Shown here piece by piece: positions 29,802 through 39,489 of a stretch of DNA of 63,681 nt (position 1 is the stretch's first letter; each line of letters starts with the position of its first letter). Made by a program: the position numbers and the translations under genes. The DNA is from JBKHAJ01 sp964641125 (GTDB lineage Bacteria; Spirochaetota; Spirochaetia; SPDA01; CAZSGZ01), in NCBI GenBank assembly GCA_964641125.1, contig CAZXMO010000011.1:1-63681 (forward strand), read 5' to 3'. A model generated the notes under the pieces. It saw only the letters and a program-made list of their open reading frames with translations. It was not told the DNA's origin and made no database searches.

Positions 29802-30557
29802 TCAAAGCATACCGATCCTTAGTCTAAACTCCTTCATTTTGTCTCTACTTAAGTCGAGCATCCTCCCGTTCGTAATTTCGATCTTATATGTACTTCTCCC
29901 CCACGGAATTACTTTTTGTACCTTTGTAAGGTTCACAATGCAATTCCGATGACACCTAAAGAAGTCTTTTGGGGGCAAACTATTTTCTAAACGTTTTAAT
30001 GCTATGTCGAGCATATAACTCTCTCCTATTGTATGAACAAACAGGAGGCCCCCCTCCATTTTGAAGTAATCAACATCCTGTAAATCCAATACGTAATACA
30101 CGAAACCTTTTCTTACAGTAATCTTTGTAAGATGAATATGTTTTTGCTCCAACCCTTCTTGGAGTTGTTTGAGTTTTTCATCCGTCATTGAATTTTCCGG
30201 GTATAAACGCCTTACTTTTTGAAGGGCACGATCTAAACGGTCACGAGTATACGGTTTTAAAAGGTAATCTACGGCATTGACTTCAAAAGCGTTAATTGCA
30301 TATTCATCATATGCAGTTGTGAATATAACTATTGGATCATTATTTAACTGTGCCAAAATTTGAAAACCGTTATGAATAGGTAATTTAATATCCAAAAAGA
30401 CTAGATCCGGCTTCAATTCATTAATTATTTTTATAGCCTCAAACCCATCCTCTGCTTCCTCAAGCATTTCAATATCGTCATATACCTGTAAAAATTTTTT
30501 GAGTCGAGCAATAGAGGGTTTTTCATCTTCGACAATTATTGTTCTAATTCTTTTCAT
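29802..30557 (-). CDS. LytTR-family response regulator
   Basis: This 251-residue regulator has a receiver domain with EDEKPS, the phospho-acceptor aspartate in LVFLDIKLPIHNG (near 56) and the lysine in YLLKPYTRDRL. A C-terminal LytTR DNA-binding domain follows (about 140-250) with FFRCHRNCIVNLTKVQKVIPWGRSTYKIEI. LytTR proteins bind paired 9-bp direct repeats, and a perfect pair is found at 40630-40659 before the first gene of this same unit. Its ATG overlaps the kinase stop by 4 bp. The gene is AT-rich compared with its left neighbours. It ends tail to tail with the GntR gene, with only a weak hairpin between. Confidence 0.93.
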   Translation of the reverse strand: MKRIRTIIVEDEKPSIARLKKFLQVYDDIEMLEEAEDGFEAIKIINELKPDLVFLDIKLPIHNGFQILAQLNNDPIVIFTTAYDEYAINAFEVNAVDYLLKPYTRDRLDRALQKVRRLYPENSMTDEKLKQLQEGLEQKHIHLTKITVRKGFVYYVLDLQDVDYFKMEGGLLFVHTIGESYMLDIALKRLENSLPPKDFFRCHRNCIVNLTKVQKVIPWGRSTYKIEITNGRMLDLSRDKMKEFRLRIGML

Positions 30558-32587
30558 ACAATTATGGGAACCTCGAACGAAACGGTAAGCCCTCCATGCT
30601 TATTATTTATAAAAGTAAGGTAAGTATTATAGAGTGTTCTCAGACGACTATTAACATTCTTGACACCCGTCCCTACGCCCAAGTCTTCGATAGGCTCCGA
30701 ATTTATCCCATTCCCCCTATCTTCTATTTCTATCTGAATCACGCTGCCATTGGTTTTAATACTCAGTCCTAAAAATATCTTCCCTTGTCCGTCCTCTCCG
30801 TGTTTTATCACGTTTTCGACGAGCGGCTGAAAAAGCATCGGAGGTATTTGATAATCTCCTATCCCATTATGAAACCTATACTCCACGGTCAAGCGTTCTC
30901 CAAATCGTATTCTTTCTATGTCTAAGTACAATTGTATATATTTTATCTCCTCAGCCATCCTGACTAAATTCTGTTTTGTAGAGGACAATACATATCTGAA
31001 GAGTTCGGAAAGGTTGTCTATGACCTCTACAGCCTTTTCCGGCATTGTCTCTATTAGTTCATTGACTGCGTTTAACGTATTGAACAAGAAATGAGGGCTT
31101 ATTTGTGCCCTCAAAGCCCGTAATTCAGCTATTTCGGTTTGGGTCTTTAAGATATCCCTTTCTCGATTTATTCTTACCTTCCATGACTCATCGGTCACAA
31201 AGAACATGATTTTCTTACTTTTCGAATCCCTATCAATAATTTTTGAGCTTATTTTTACAGGCTTTTCTTCACCCTTTGCAGTTGCAATCTCAGACATATG
31301 ATTTGTTATCATCTTTTTTTTGAACAGACTCATTAAAAGTTCTTTATCTTTGGGGAATCTATTAAAAAAATCTTCCCCTGTAGGTATCTCTTCCTTTCTT
31401 TTACAGCCAAACAGATTTAGTAATTTTTTATTAGTTTCAGTTATTTTCATATCTTTATCTATAACAATGAACCCTTCTTCAATGGTATCAATCATATTTT
31501 TTAAATTCCGAATCTTCTCATTTATTACATCTAGCATTAAATTAAAAGTCTTCGATAAAAGGTCATTATCCGATTTTATTTTTACATTAACATTATATTG
31601 TCCGTTTTGGACGAACTCACTGGCCTCGTTTAACTCACAGAGGTATTCTCTTACATCATTTAGTGCAATACCGACAACATCATGTTTTGAATACACCTGA
31701 ATCCCACTTGTGATATCACCACGGGATAGTTTTTTAGTGTTTTCGGAAATGTTCACATAATGTTCTATCAGAAGATCTACAGCTTTCTCCAAGGATTTAA
31801 GTTCATCCTGCGGTCTGTAATCAACTTTCTCTATAGAGGTACCAAGGAACGAGATCAGTTTTCTAATAGAATTTGTTATTTTGCAGCTTAACTTTGCGGA
31901 AAACAGGAAAGATAAAATGAAGAATGTTATAATAAATAGAAATACCAAGATTGAGGTTGTCAAGATTTGATAACTCATGATTCTTGTCTTTGCTTCCGCT
32001 GTTCCGGATAGTATTCTACCAAATAGTACTCTGAACGTATCATAAAAAGTAGAGTAATCTTCTACACCGCTGATGATCTCATATATTTTGTAGTTCATCT
32101 TTAGATAGTTTTCTTCTCCGGAGTAAAATATATTCAACCAAATATCATTCAGACTCTGCATAGAAGGGTTTGCTTCAAGTTTTTGGACAAGCTGTTTAAA
32201 TTCATTTGTATTCGCTGTGTTGATAAGATCATGGAGAACGAGCGACGAAAACGTCCACATCTTGTGTATTGAAAGAAGATTTTCTTTTAGGTCTTGCGAG
32301 TATATCTTTTTTGCGAATATTTCATCGGACAATTGAATTATTTCATTCTCAAAAAGCGTCATCTTTTGAACAAGATTCGATAGATATTTTCCTCCCGACC
32401 AATTGAGTGTAATATTATTTAAAGTAACAACAATCTCGGTATATTGGTTTTTGATGTCGTTAATTTCTTCGATATCTTTTCCAATCTTGTTGATAAGAGT
32501 ATTTGTATACAGAATTAATGAAATAAAAATTATAAAAATGGGAATCAATGCAATATATGTTAGGATGAGATGTCTTCTAATGTTCAT
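30554..32587 (-). CDS. LytS/YesM-type sensor histidine kinase
   Basis: About 677 residues. A transmembrane helix near the N-terminus (LILTYIALIPIFIIFISLILY) and a second at about 220-245 enclose a periplasmic sensor of about 180 residues. A HAMP-like linker, a PAS domain (MIDTIEEGFIVIDKDMKITETNKKLL), and the His_kinase block AQISPHFLFNTLNAVNELI follow, then an ATPase domain with PLVENVIKHG and EDRGNGI. The ATG at 32587 is preferred to 32605, though both overlap the solute-binding gene. The large sensor and the adjacent binding-protein gene suggest that a loaded binding protein is the signal. Confidence 0.9.
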   Translation of the reverse strand: MNIRRHLILTYIALIPIFIIFISLILYTNTLINKIGKDIEEINDIKNQYTEIVVTLNNITLNWSGGKYLSNLVQKMTLFENEIIQLSDEIFAKKIYSQDLKENLLSIHKMWTFSSLVLHDLINTANTNEFKQLVQKLEANPSMQSLNDIWLNIFYSGEENYLKMNYKIYEIISGVEDYSTFYDTFRVLFGRILSGTAEAKTRIMSYQILTTSILVFLFIITFFILSFLFSAKLSCKITNSIRKLISFLGTSIEKVDYRPQDELKSLEKAVDLLIEHYVNISENTKKLSRGDITSGIQVYSKHDVVGIALNDVREYLCELNEASEFVQNGQYNVNVKIKSDNDLLSKTFNLMLDVINEKIRNLKNMIDTIEEGFIVIDKDMKITETNKKLLNLFGCKRKEEIPTGEDFFNRFPKDKELLMSLFKKKMITNHMSEIATAKGEEKPVKISSKIIDRDSKSKKIMFFVTDESWKVRINRERDILKTQTEIAELRALRAQISPHFLFNTLNAVNELIETMPEKAVEVIDNLSELFRYVLSSTKQNLVRMAEEIKYIQLYLDIERIRFGERLTVEYRFHNGIGDYQIPPMLFQPLVENVIKHGEDGQGKIFLGLSIKTNGSVIQIEIEDRGNGINSEPIEDLGVGTGVKNVNSRLRTLYNTYLTFINNKHGGLTVSFEVPIIV

Positions 32588-33869
32588 ATTCCCATGAAGA
32601 ATCAAACGGAATCATTTTCTTTATCTCTTTAACGAGATTAATAATATTTTCATAAGTGTTGTCATTTAAATATGATTCGACTATAGTGCCACTCATTATT
32701 TTCAAGATGTCAGATTCTCTAATATATCCTTTTGGATAAGTGACCACAGGGGCCTTGAACCGTTCTAAATGACATGACCACCAAGAAACTTCCCGGCCCG
32801 TAAAGGTTTTCTGCTCCCATGATCTTTTATTGGCGGCAGGTATTTTTGCTGAAATCATATCTCGAGCTAATTCTTTACTGGTTGCCCATTCGATGAATTC
32901 CAAAGCGAAATCTTTGTTATTCGATTCCTTGTATATGGAAAGGCCAAGAGTGCCAACCGGTGGCACATTGCCGTCGGGTCCAATAATATTGTAGTATACG
33001 GGTTTTTTCTCCGACTTCCATTTTTCATTATCGAAAAGCCCGCTATAGAGACTCCACTCATAAATCATTTTCGACTGTTCCTCCAAGAAAAGGGAACAAT
33101 TCTCATATACTGAGTTATAAATTATGGAATAGTGAGTTCCGTGTTCGAGTATATCTGTATAGTAATCAGTTGCCGAAACAGCGAGTGATATGTCTATTAT
33201 TCTATTATTTTCTAGACCCAACCATTCTCCCCCAAGAATATATAAAAAATCCAGCCAGGGTAGGACCGCATTCTTTCCGTTAGCTCGCATAATAATTCCA
33301 GAAATATCATTTTTTTGAGACTCTCGCGCAAGGGACTGAACTTCTTCCAAACTCGTTTCTCTATCGTTACCTTCAAAAACAAATAATGATTCATTCACAG
33401 CTAATATGTGGTTCAATAATACTGCGGGGACAGCCACTAATTCCCCTTGCCAAGTACATGATTCTATGCTAAAGGCGAAATTCTCATTCTTCTCTATATT
33501 TTTTTTGTCTAAAACCTCAAGCCAATTAGAATAGTAAAACTTTTGTATATCCCTTTCAGCGAATATCATAAAAACATCAGGACTCGTAATTCTGGAAATA
33601 AGCTGCAAATTCAGCAGTGACAGATAGTTTTCTTCAGGCAGCAATTGGTACTTCACCTCAATGCCCGATTGTTCTTCAAATTCATCCAGTCGGTCGATAA
33701 TGAAGGCAGCCCAGGGATCATCGATGAGTAAAATCTCTATCAGTTTTTCTTTTCTTCCTTCTCGCAATTGACCGGGATTCTTTTCAAGACGGCCTCTCGC
33801 GGAGAGGCCGCCCGTGCTAACCAAAATAGAGATTAATATAAATATAAGTGTCTTTATTTTGTTCTTCAT
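32577..33869 (-). CDS. Family 1 extracellular solute-binding protein linked to the kinase
   Basis: This 430-residue exported protein has a signal peptide (LIFILISILVSTGGLSARG) and a MalE-like two-lobe body (DDPWAAFIIDRLDEFEEQSGIEV, DVFMIF, GLSIYKES..ALEFIEWATSKE). It belongs to a different binding-protein family from the XylF/RbsB-like proteins in the window. It has no permease or ATPase partner of its own type beside it but is followed directly, with a short overlap, by the kinase gene. It therefore probably serves as the periplasmic sensor of a three-part signalling system rather than only in transport. The ligand is unknown, presumably a sugar. Confidence 0.87.
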   Translation of the reverse strand: MKNKIKTLIFILISILVSTGGLSARGRLEKNPGQLREGRKEKLIEILLIDDPWAAFIIDRLDEFEEQSGIEVKYQLLPEENYLSLLNLQLISRITSPDVFMIFAERDIQKFYYSNWLEVLDKKNIEKNENFAFSIESCTWQGELVAVPAVLLNHILAVNESLFVFEGNDRETSLEEVQSLARESQKNDISGIIMRANGKNAVLPWLDFLYILGGEWLGLENNRIIDISLAVSATDYYTDILEHGTHYSIIYNSVYENCSLFLEEQSKMIYEWSLYSGLFDNEKWKSEKKPVYYNIIGPDGNVPPVGTLGLSIYKESNNKDFALEFIEWATSKELARDMISAKIPAANKRSWEQKTFTGREVSWWSCHLERFKAPVVTYPKGYIRESDILKIMSGTIVESYLNDNTYENIINLVKEIKKMIPFDSSWEYEH

Positions 33870-33870
33870 T

Positions 33871-34785
33871 TTAGGGAAGATACTGCTTCATATAATTCCT
33901 TACCTGTCTGAGTGCTCCGATTCTTGTTTCTAATGATGCTTCATATGCTCTATCCTCTACCTCAACCACTACATCTCCTTGATACCTGATGTCAGTCAAT
34001 TTCGAAAAGAATTCTCCCCAATCAATATCTCCAAGACCCGGAAGTTTAGGTGTGTGGAATTCCAGTGGGGTAGCAAGAGTACCCACATCATCTAGTTTAT
34101 CAAAGTCAATCTTAGCATCCTTAAGGTGCACATGTATCAACTTTTCTTTGAACTCTTCAAGAGGTTTGAGGTAATCCATAAACTGCCATACAAGATGCGA
34201 GGGGTCATAGTTGAGGCCGAAATTCGGAGAATCAATCTCCTCAAACATCCACCTCCAGATTGAAGGAGATACTGCAAGATTTTTACCCCCGGGCCATTCA
34301 TCCTGTGTAAAAAACATAGGACAATTTTCTATCCCTACCTTCACGCCCCTCTTTTCCGCATGCTTGATTATAGACGGCCATACATCTTTGAACCGGCCCT
34401 TATTGTACTCCAGGTCTTTCTTATGATCCCGTCCAATAAAGGTGTTGACTACCGAGACACCCAATTGCGCTGCTCCGTCAATAACCTTTTTGAGATGAGA
34501 TGTATAAAAGTCGGATTGCTCCTTTTCAGCCTCCAGTGGATTCGGGTAATACCCCAGACCTGATATTGAAATATTCTTTTCTTCCAGTTTTTTCTTGATT
34601 TCCTCCAATTTTGATTGAGATAAATCATTTACGTCAATATGGGTAACCCCCGCATATCGACGTTTAGCTTTACCTAAAGGCCAGCACATAACCTCTATAG
34701 AGGCGTACTGCTCTTTATGAGCTATTTCTATAACCCGATCGAAGTCAAGATCTCCAAACATTGCCGTCACAAAACCGATTTTCAT
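33871..34785 (-). CDS. TIM-barrel sugar isomerase/epimerase family protein (AT-rich copy)
   Basis: This 304-residue protein follows the 27853-28782 protein block by block: KAKRRYAGVTH-DV, VGIENCPMFF, GGKNLA-SP-IWR, NYDPSHLVWQF, HVHLKDAKID, LATPLEFHSPKLPGLGD and VVVEVEDRAYE. The same catalytic Glu, Asp, His and Glu are retained. DNA composition differs sharply between the two copies, so one was probably acquired rather than duplicated in place. It lies between the Gfo/Idh dehydrogenase and the binding protein in one tight unit. Same reaction class, sugar unknown. Confidence 0.88.
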   Translation of the reverse strand: MKIGFVTAMFGDLDFDRVIEIAHKEQYASIEVMCWPLGKAKRRYAGVTHIDVNDLSQSKLEEIKKKLEEKNISISGLGYYPNPLEAEKEQSDFYTSHLKKVIDGAAQLGVSVVNTFIGRDHKKDLEYNKGRFKDVWPSIIKHAEKRGVKVGIENCPMFFTQDEWPGGKNLAVSPSIWRWMFEEIDSPNFGLNYDPSHLVWQFMDYLKPLEEFKEKLIHVHLKDAKIDFDKLDDVGTLATPLEFHTPKLPGLGDIDWGEFFSKLTDIRYQGDVVVEVEDRAYEASLETRIGALRQVRNYMKQYLP

Positions 34786-34805
34786 ATCCTACTCCTTAAT
34801 AAATA

Positions 34806-35960
34806 TTAAATTTCTACCCATACAGCCCCAGATTTCGAACTGTTAACACACGCGTAAATAAATTCCATTCCTTTTACCCCTTCATCGATGTCGGGGAACT
34901 CTTTTTTATCGATGGGCACCTTCTGTCCCTTCTTTGTATTTAACAGGGTCGTACAAAATGCTTTATATACATTAGCGAAGGCCTCGAATGTTCCATCAGG
35001 ATGGCCTGGAGGAATCCTATTGTACTGAAGGCCTTTTTCATCGAGATAGCCGTTACCCTTTGAGAGAATTTGCGTAGGGCCCCCTAGAGGCGTGAACAGA
35101 AGATAGTTCGGGTTCTCCTGATTCCACTGTATCGAGCCCTCAGTCCCTATGAGACGCACCTGAAGAGCATTCTCCGATCCAATTGCTATCTGTGAGCACC
35201 AATACATACCGGAAGCGCCGTTCCGGTATTTCACAAGAATCTTACCATTGGTATCCAGAATACGACCTTCACCGAAAATATCTAACTGAGCGCATAATTT
35301 TTCGATACTCGTACCAGTTATATACGAAACCAAATTTTCCAAATGACTTCCTATATCAGCAACACAATTGGAAACACCCGAATGCTTAGGATCTAATCTC
35401 CACAATATCTTTGAACCGGTTTTCTCAAAATTACCGGCGAGCCAGGACTGAGGGTACTCTCCCATGACCATTCTCAGTTTTCCTATGCGCCCATCTCTGA
35501 CCATCTGTCTAGCCTGCTTTACCATTGGGTAACCTTGGTTCGCATAGGTCACACAAAAGAGTAAATCCCCATCCCTAGCCAGTTTCTGTAATTCCTTTGC
35601 TTCTTCTACGGTAAGGGTAAGTGGCTTGTCACACACCACATTGATATTTTTTTCGAGGAAATTTTTCGCGACCGAATAATGTAGATCATTTGGAGTAACG
35701 ATTATTACATAATCAATACCATCTTCCCGCTGGGACTCCTTCTCCGCCATCTCCTCGAAGGTTTTATATCCCCGTCTTTCATCGATATTCAAAGCTTGAC
35801 ATGTCTTTCGCGTATTCTCATAGTCCCGAGAAAACGCGCCGGCTGCCAATTCACTTAACCCGTCAAATTCAGCACCCTTCCTGTGTACCTCGCCTATGAA
35901 GGCTCCGATTCCACCACCAACCATTCCATACTTCAATTTTGAACCGTTCATATGTTTCAC
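34806..35960 (-). CDS. Gfo/Idh/MocA-family dehydrogenase
   Basis: This 384-residue protein has an N-terminal Rossmann fold (YGMVGGGIGAFIGEVHR), the family motif as VVCDKPLTLTVEEAKEL, and a C-terminal alpha/beta domain with ISG-type CVADIGSHLENLVSYITG. Members oxidise or reduce sugars, inositols or their derivatives with NAD(P). In this family a 3-keto sugar or inosose is a frequent product, which would suit a TIM-barrel epimerase next to it. It lies between a permease and that epimerase with 5- and 20-bp gaps. Confidence 0.9.
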   Translation of the reverse strand: MKHMNGSKLKYGMVGGGIGAFIGEVHRKGAEFDGLSELAAGAFSRDYENTRKTCQALNIDERRGYKTFEEMAEKESQREDGIDYVIIVTPNDLHYSVAKNFLEKNINVVCDKPLTLTVEEAKELQKLARDGDLLFCVTYANQGYPMVKQARQMVRDGRIGKLRMVMGEYPQSWLAGNFEKTGSKILWRLDPKHSGVSNCVADIGSHLENLVSYITGTSIEKLCAQLDIFGEGRILDTNGKILVKYRNGASGMYWCSQIAIGSENALQVRLIGTEGSIQWNQENPNYLLFTPLGGPTQILSKGNGYLDEKGLQYNRIPPGHPDGTFEAFANVYKAFCTTLLNTKKGQKVPIDKKEFPDIDEGVKGMEFIYACVNSSKSGAVWVEI

Positions 35961-35965
35961 CTCCG

Positions 35966-36955
35966 TTATTGTTTGCTTCGCGTATATATAATTAAAAGCG
36001 TCATAAGTACACCGCCGTATACTATCTGTCTGCCCGCTTCACCCATTCTCAAGGTTATTAAAAGGCTGGTTAATAGTGTTAATAGAATCACCCCTGCGAT
36101 TACCCCACCGTATGAACCCTTACCACCGGAAAGTGCAACACCCCCAATAACGACCGCCGCAACAGAAGGCATAATGAATGCATTCCCCAAATCGAGGAAT
36201 GAGGTTCCTGTATACCCCAATTGCAGTAAACCTCCGATTCCCGCGACAACACCGCTGATGATAAAAGCGGAGGTTCGTATTACTTGTATTCTTACTCCTG
36301 ATAACTTTGCATTTGTTGGATTTTCCCCAACTCCATATATGAGAATTCCCCACCTAGAATATTTAATAAGTAAGACGGCGACACCCGCGATGAGAAGCCA
36401 AAATATAATGTTATAGGGAATCACCCATATCCTGCCTGTACTGAGCTCAATCAACAGGTCAGAAGCTCTTCCCTTTGGTTGGCCCCCTGTAATCATAATG
36501 GCGAAGCCCTGAATGACTGTCCCCATCGAAAGGGTCATTATAAGTGGTGGAATCCTCATTAACGTTATGCCCAAGCCGTTTAAAAGACCAATAAAGGCTC
36601 CAGTACCAATCACAATCAATATTCCAAAAAAGAGGTTACTATCAAAACCGTTTATTACTTGTGATCCGATTACCGCACCCAGGGTCATAACGGAACCCAC
36701 GGACAGGTCGATTCCTTCCGAGCCGGAAACTATGACGATCATCTGCCCAAGAGCCACAATCCCTAGAAATGAGGATAAGCTTAGTATGTTCATAATATGA
36801 TTGAGATGAGCGAATCCGGGAGCAATAAGCTGTCCGATTATAAACAGCCCAACGATAAAGAGGATGAGAACGAATGTCTTACTAGTTCTTATAAAATTCA
36901 AGTTATTCAATAAAGTATTTTTAATACTATTCACGGTTATCCCCTGCCTTTTCAT
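35966..36955 (-). CDS. Sugar ABC transporter permease (RbsC-like), second subunit
   Basis: This 329-residue membrane protein has about eight to ten hydrophobic helices and the family blocks GQMIVIVSGSEGIDLSVGSVMTLGA and VIGGVALSGGKGSYGGVIAGV. It belongs to the BPD_transp_2 family of ribose/xylose/galactose-type importers. Its start overlaps the end of the first permease by 29 bp. Two distinct permease genes suggest a heterodimeric channel rather than the usual homodimer. Confidence 0.92.
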   Translation of the reverse strand: MKRQGITVNSIKNTLLNNLNFIRTSKTFVLILFIVGLFIIGQLIAPGFAHLNHIMNILSLSSFLGIVALGQMIVIVSGSEGIDLSVGSVMTLGAVIGSQVINGFDSNLFFGILIVIGTGAFIGLLNGLGITLMRIPPLIMTLSMGTVIQGFAIMITGGQPKGRASDLLIELSTGRIWVIPYNIIFWLLIAGVAVLLIKYSRWGILIYGVGENPTNAKLSGVRIQVIRTSAFIISGVVAGIGGLLQLGYTGTSFLDLGNAFIMPSVAAVVIGGVALSGGKGSYGGVIAGVILLTLLTSLLITLRMGEAGRQIVYGGVLMTLLIIYTRSKQ

Positions 36956-37901
36956 TTCTGAGCGAGGGAATAATTGCTAATGCTAACGCACAGATTATTA
37001 TAAAGCCTCGAAGGAACTCCTGATAATTCGATGGAACATTTGCAAAGAAGATGATATTTATTGCAAGGACAAGAATGCATCCGCCAATTGCAGCTCCTAG
37101 CATATTTCCTTTACCACCCTTTAATGAAATTCCCCCGATTACCGCCGCCGCAACTGATGTGAGCATATAACTTGCCCCCATGCGGGCATCTCCGGTAGCA
37201 GTTTGTGCCGTCACAACGACACCCGCAAGGAAGATATATACCCCGCTAATTAAGAAAGAAGTTAATATTGTTTTTGGAACATTGATGCCGCTTGCGGAAG
37301 AACTCATAGAATTACTTCCTGAAGCATAAATATAGAGAACACTTTTCCTGGTTTTTAAGTATCTCCAGAAGATGAATGCTGCAATTATGATTACCAAAGG
37401 AACCGGTATAATATAAAGAAAATTCTTTTGATACATTTGATAAAAGAAGGTAGGAATATAGCCCCCGGGTTGAGGCATGATAAACAAGGCTATACCAAAC
37501 ACGATCGCCGACATTGCAAAGGTAGATACCATGGATGGTAATTTGAGATACCCTATAGTCAACCCGTTTACTGATGAAACTGTTAATACAGCGGCCAAAG
37601 CCACAATAAGTGCAATTATCACACTTCCCGGGGAATCTTTCATGATACGTGCCAGGAGAGTGTTGGCTAATGCTATAGTAGCTCCAATAGATAGATCGAT
37701 ATTTCCGGAAATAATAATGATTCCTTGAGCCATACTGACTAAGATGAGAGGAGTGAACGCTGTAATGTTTATTTTAATAGAATAGGGATCAAAAAATCCC
37801 TTTTGAAGTACGGCGTTTACGAGTATAAGTAAAACGAAGACCGAATAAGTTGTTAGATTGTTTATACCCTTAAGATGCGTTAGTTGTTTTCTTATATTCA
37901 T
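36927..37901 (-). CDS. Sugar ABC transporter permease (RbsC-like), first subunit
   Basis: This 324-residue permease is of the same family (MAQGIIIISGNIDLSIGATIALANTL, AAAVIGGISLKGGKGNMLGAAIGG). It overlaps the ATPase gene by 4 bp on one side and the second permease on the other, so all three transporter parts are translationally coupled. The sequence is diverged from the second permease. The sugar specificity is not readable. Confidence 0.92.
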   Translation of the reverse strand: MNIRKQLTHLKGINNLTTYSVFVLLILVNAVLQKGFFDPYSIKINITAFTPLILVSMAQGIIIISGNIDLSIGATIALANTLLARIMKDSPGSVIIALIVALAAVLTVSSVNGLTIGYLKLPSMVSTFAMSAIVFGIALFIMPQPGGYIPTFFYQMYQKNFLYIIPVPLVIIIAAFIFWRYLKTRKSVLYIYASGSNSMSSSASGINVPKTILTSFLISGVYIFLAGVVVTAQTATGDARMGASYMLTSVAAAVIGGISLKGGKGNMLGAAIGGCILVLAINIIFFANVPSNYQEFLRGFIIICALALAIIPSLRNEKAGDNRE

Positions 37902-39415
37902 TTTTTACCTCTGATTGCAGAATCAACTAAAGTCTCCTCATTCAATCGATCTCCACTAACTTCTTCCACTATTTCACCCTCGAACATAACTAAAACACGA
38001 GTACATATTGAGAGCAATTCTTCATTATCACTGGAGTATATAAGGATTGTAGTTCCTTCAGATGCTAGTGACATCAAGATCGCAAAGAGTTCACTTTTTG
38101 CTTGTATATCTACACCCTTAGTCGGATCATCTAAAAGCATTATAGTTGGTCGGTCGAATAACCACTTACCGAATACGACCTTCTGTTGATTTCCTCCACT
38201 CAGTTGGTTGGCACACAACGATTTATCTTTTGGATTGATTGAGAGCCTATCTATCATTTCTTCAGCTCTACGTTTATATTCCGAATACCGAACGAACTTA
38301 TTCTTTTTTCTCTTCGCAATATCTGGGTATATTGTATTTAAAAGTACTGAATGACTGAGAAACAGTCCCTGCAATTGTCGATCTCCGGGTACAAAAACAA
38401 TACCCGCATTTATTGCCTGCTGAGGATGATGAAAATATTGCGCTTCTCCATTTATCCTTATCTCACCGTTATACGGTCGTGATCCGAAAAGTGTTAAAAG
38501 CAGCTCCGGTTGGCCCTGGCCCTGTAACCCGGATAGTCCGACTATTTCGCCAGGAAAAAGTCTTAGGGAAATTTCTTTTTCTACTTCCTTTTTGTGTTTC
38601 AACTTGATCTGTGCATCCAGGACCGGCTGTGTAACATGTAAATCAGTCCTAAGGTTTACGGACTCATGGAAATAATTCAAATTCTTTTGAGTCTCACCGG
38701 TAATTAATTCGATTATTTTTTCATCATCTTTTTCTTCATGGGTGAAATCAATCTTTCCAACTGTATTTCCATTCCTGAAAACAACAATCTCGTCGCAAAT
38801 CTGAGTAACTTCCCATAATCGGTGGGATATGAAGATGATAGTTCGATTTTCAGAGATGAATTTTTTCAATATTGTAAAGAGATGGTTAACCTGCCCCTGC
38901 TCCAAAGAAGCGGTTGGCTCATCCAGTACCAATACTTGAGGATTTTGAGAAATTGCCTTGCCGATTTCCACCAGCTGTTTTTGTGATGGAGATAGGTTTT
39001 TCGCCTTTGTTTCCATAGGAATCCCGGAATCTATCTCGTTCATAATATTAAGCGCAATTTCTTTCGAGAGTTTCTTATCAACACCCCCAATTCTATCACC
39101 TGGTTCGTGACCGAGATTGATATTTTCAGAAACCGTTAGATCAGGTACAAGGCTGAGTTGTTGATGCGCCATCGCAATTCCCATATACCTGGCCTCCTTC
39201 GCGGAACCTATAGTCACCTTTTTTCCCCGGAGGCATATCTCGCCGCCTGTGGCGTTGTAGATACCACAAAGGATTTTTGAGAACGTAGTTTTACCTGAAC
39301 CATTAGCCCCAAGAAGCCCGATTATTCTGCCAGCATTACACTCTATACATCCGTCCTTGAGAGCTTGAACACCCCCGAAGTTTTTTTTAATATGCCGAGC
39401 TGTAAGCAATTCCAT
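37898..39415 (-). CDS. Sugar ABC transporter ATP-binding protein (RbsA/MglA type)
   Basis: This 505-residue protein has two fused ABC domains. The first has an intact Walker A (GANGSGKTTF), signature-type LSPSQKQLVEIGKAI, Walker B (VLVLDEPTASLE) and FISHRL. The second has the usual altered Walker A of this family (GLQGQGQPELLL) and an intact LSGGNQQKVVFGKWL and LLDDPTKGVD. It powers the two permeases downstream. It is separated from the upstream binding-protein gene by a stable hairpin. Unlike in many such proteins, Walker B of the second half reads LLDDP rather than LDEP. Confidence 0.93.
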   Translation of the reverse strand: MELLTARHIKKNFGGVQALKDGCIECNAGRIIGLLGANGSGKTTFSKILCGIYNATGGEICLRGKKVTIGSAKEARYMGIAMAHQQLSLVPDLTVSENINLGHEPGDRIGGVDKKLSKEIALNIMNEIDSGIPMETKAKNLSPSQKQLVEIGKAISQNPQVLVLDEPTASLEQGQVNHLFTILKKFISENRTIIFISHRLWEVTQICDEIVVFRNGNTVGKIDFTHEEKDDEKIIELITGETQKNLNYFHESVNLRTDLHVTQPVLDAQIKLKHKKEVEKEISLRLFPGEIVGLSGLQGQGQPELLLTLFGSRPYNGEIRINGEAQYFHHPQQAINAGIVFVPGDRQLQGLFLSHSVLLNTIYPDIAKRKKNKFVRYSEYKRRAEEMIDRLSINPKDKSLCANQLSGGNQQKVVFGKWLFDRPTIMLLDDPTKGVDIQAKSELFAILMSLASEGTTILIYSSDNEELLSICTRVLVMFEGEIVEEVSGDRLNEETLVDSAIRGKK

Positions 39416-39443
39416 TGCATTTACCTTTTCTAAAGACTATTAT

Positions 39444-39475
39444 GGCAGGAGAACACCCATGGGTGCTCTCCTGCC
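39444..39475 (-). promoter_or_regulatory. Intercistronic hairpin after the binding-protein gene
   Basis: A 14-pair stem with one mismatch (arms 39444-39458 and 39461-39475) lies between the binding-protein stop and the ATPase start. There is no U-run, so it is more likely an mRNA-protecting or partly attenuating element that gives more binding protein than membrane parts. Confidence 0.7.
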
Positions 39476-39489
39476 AGGTATAACTTCGA

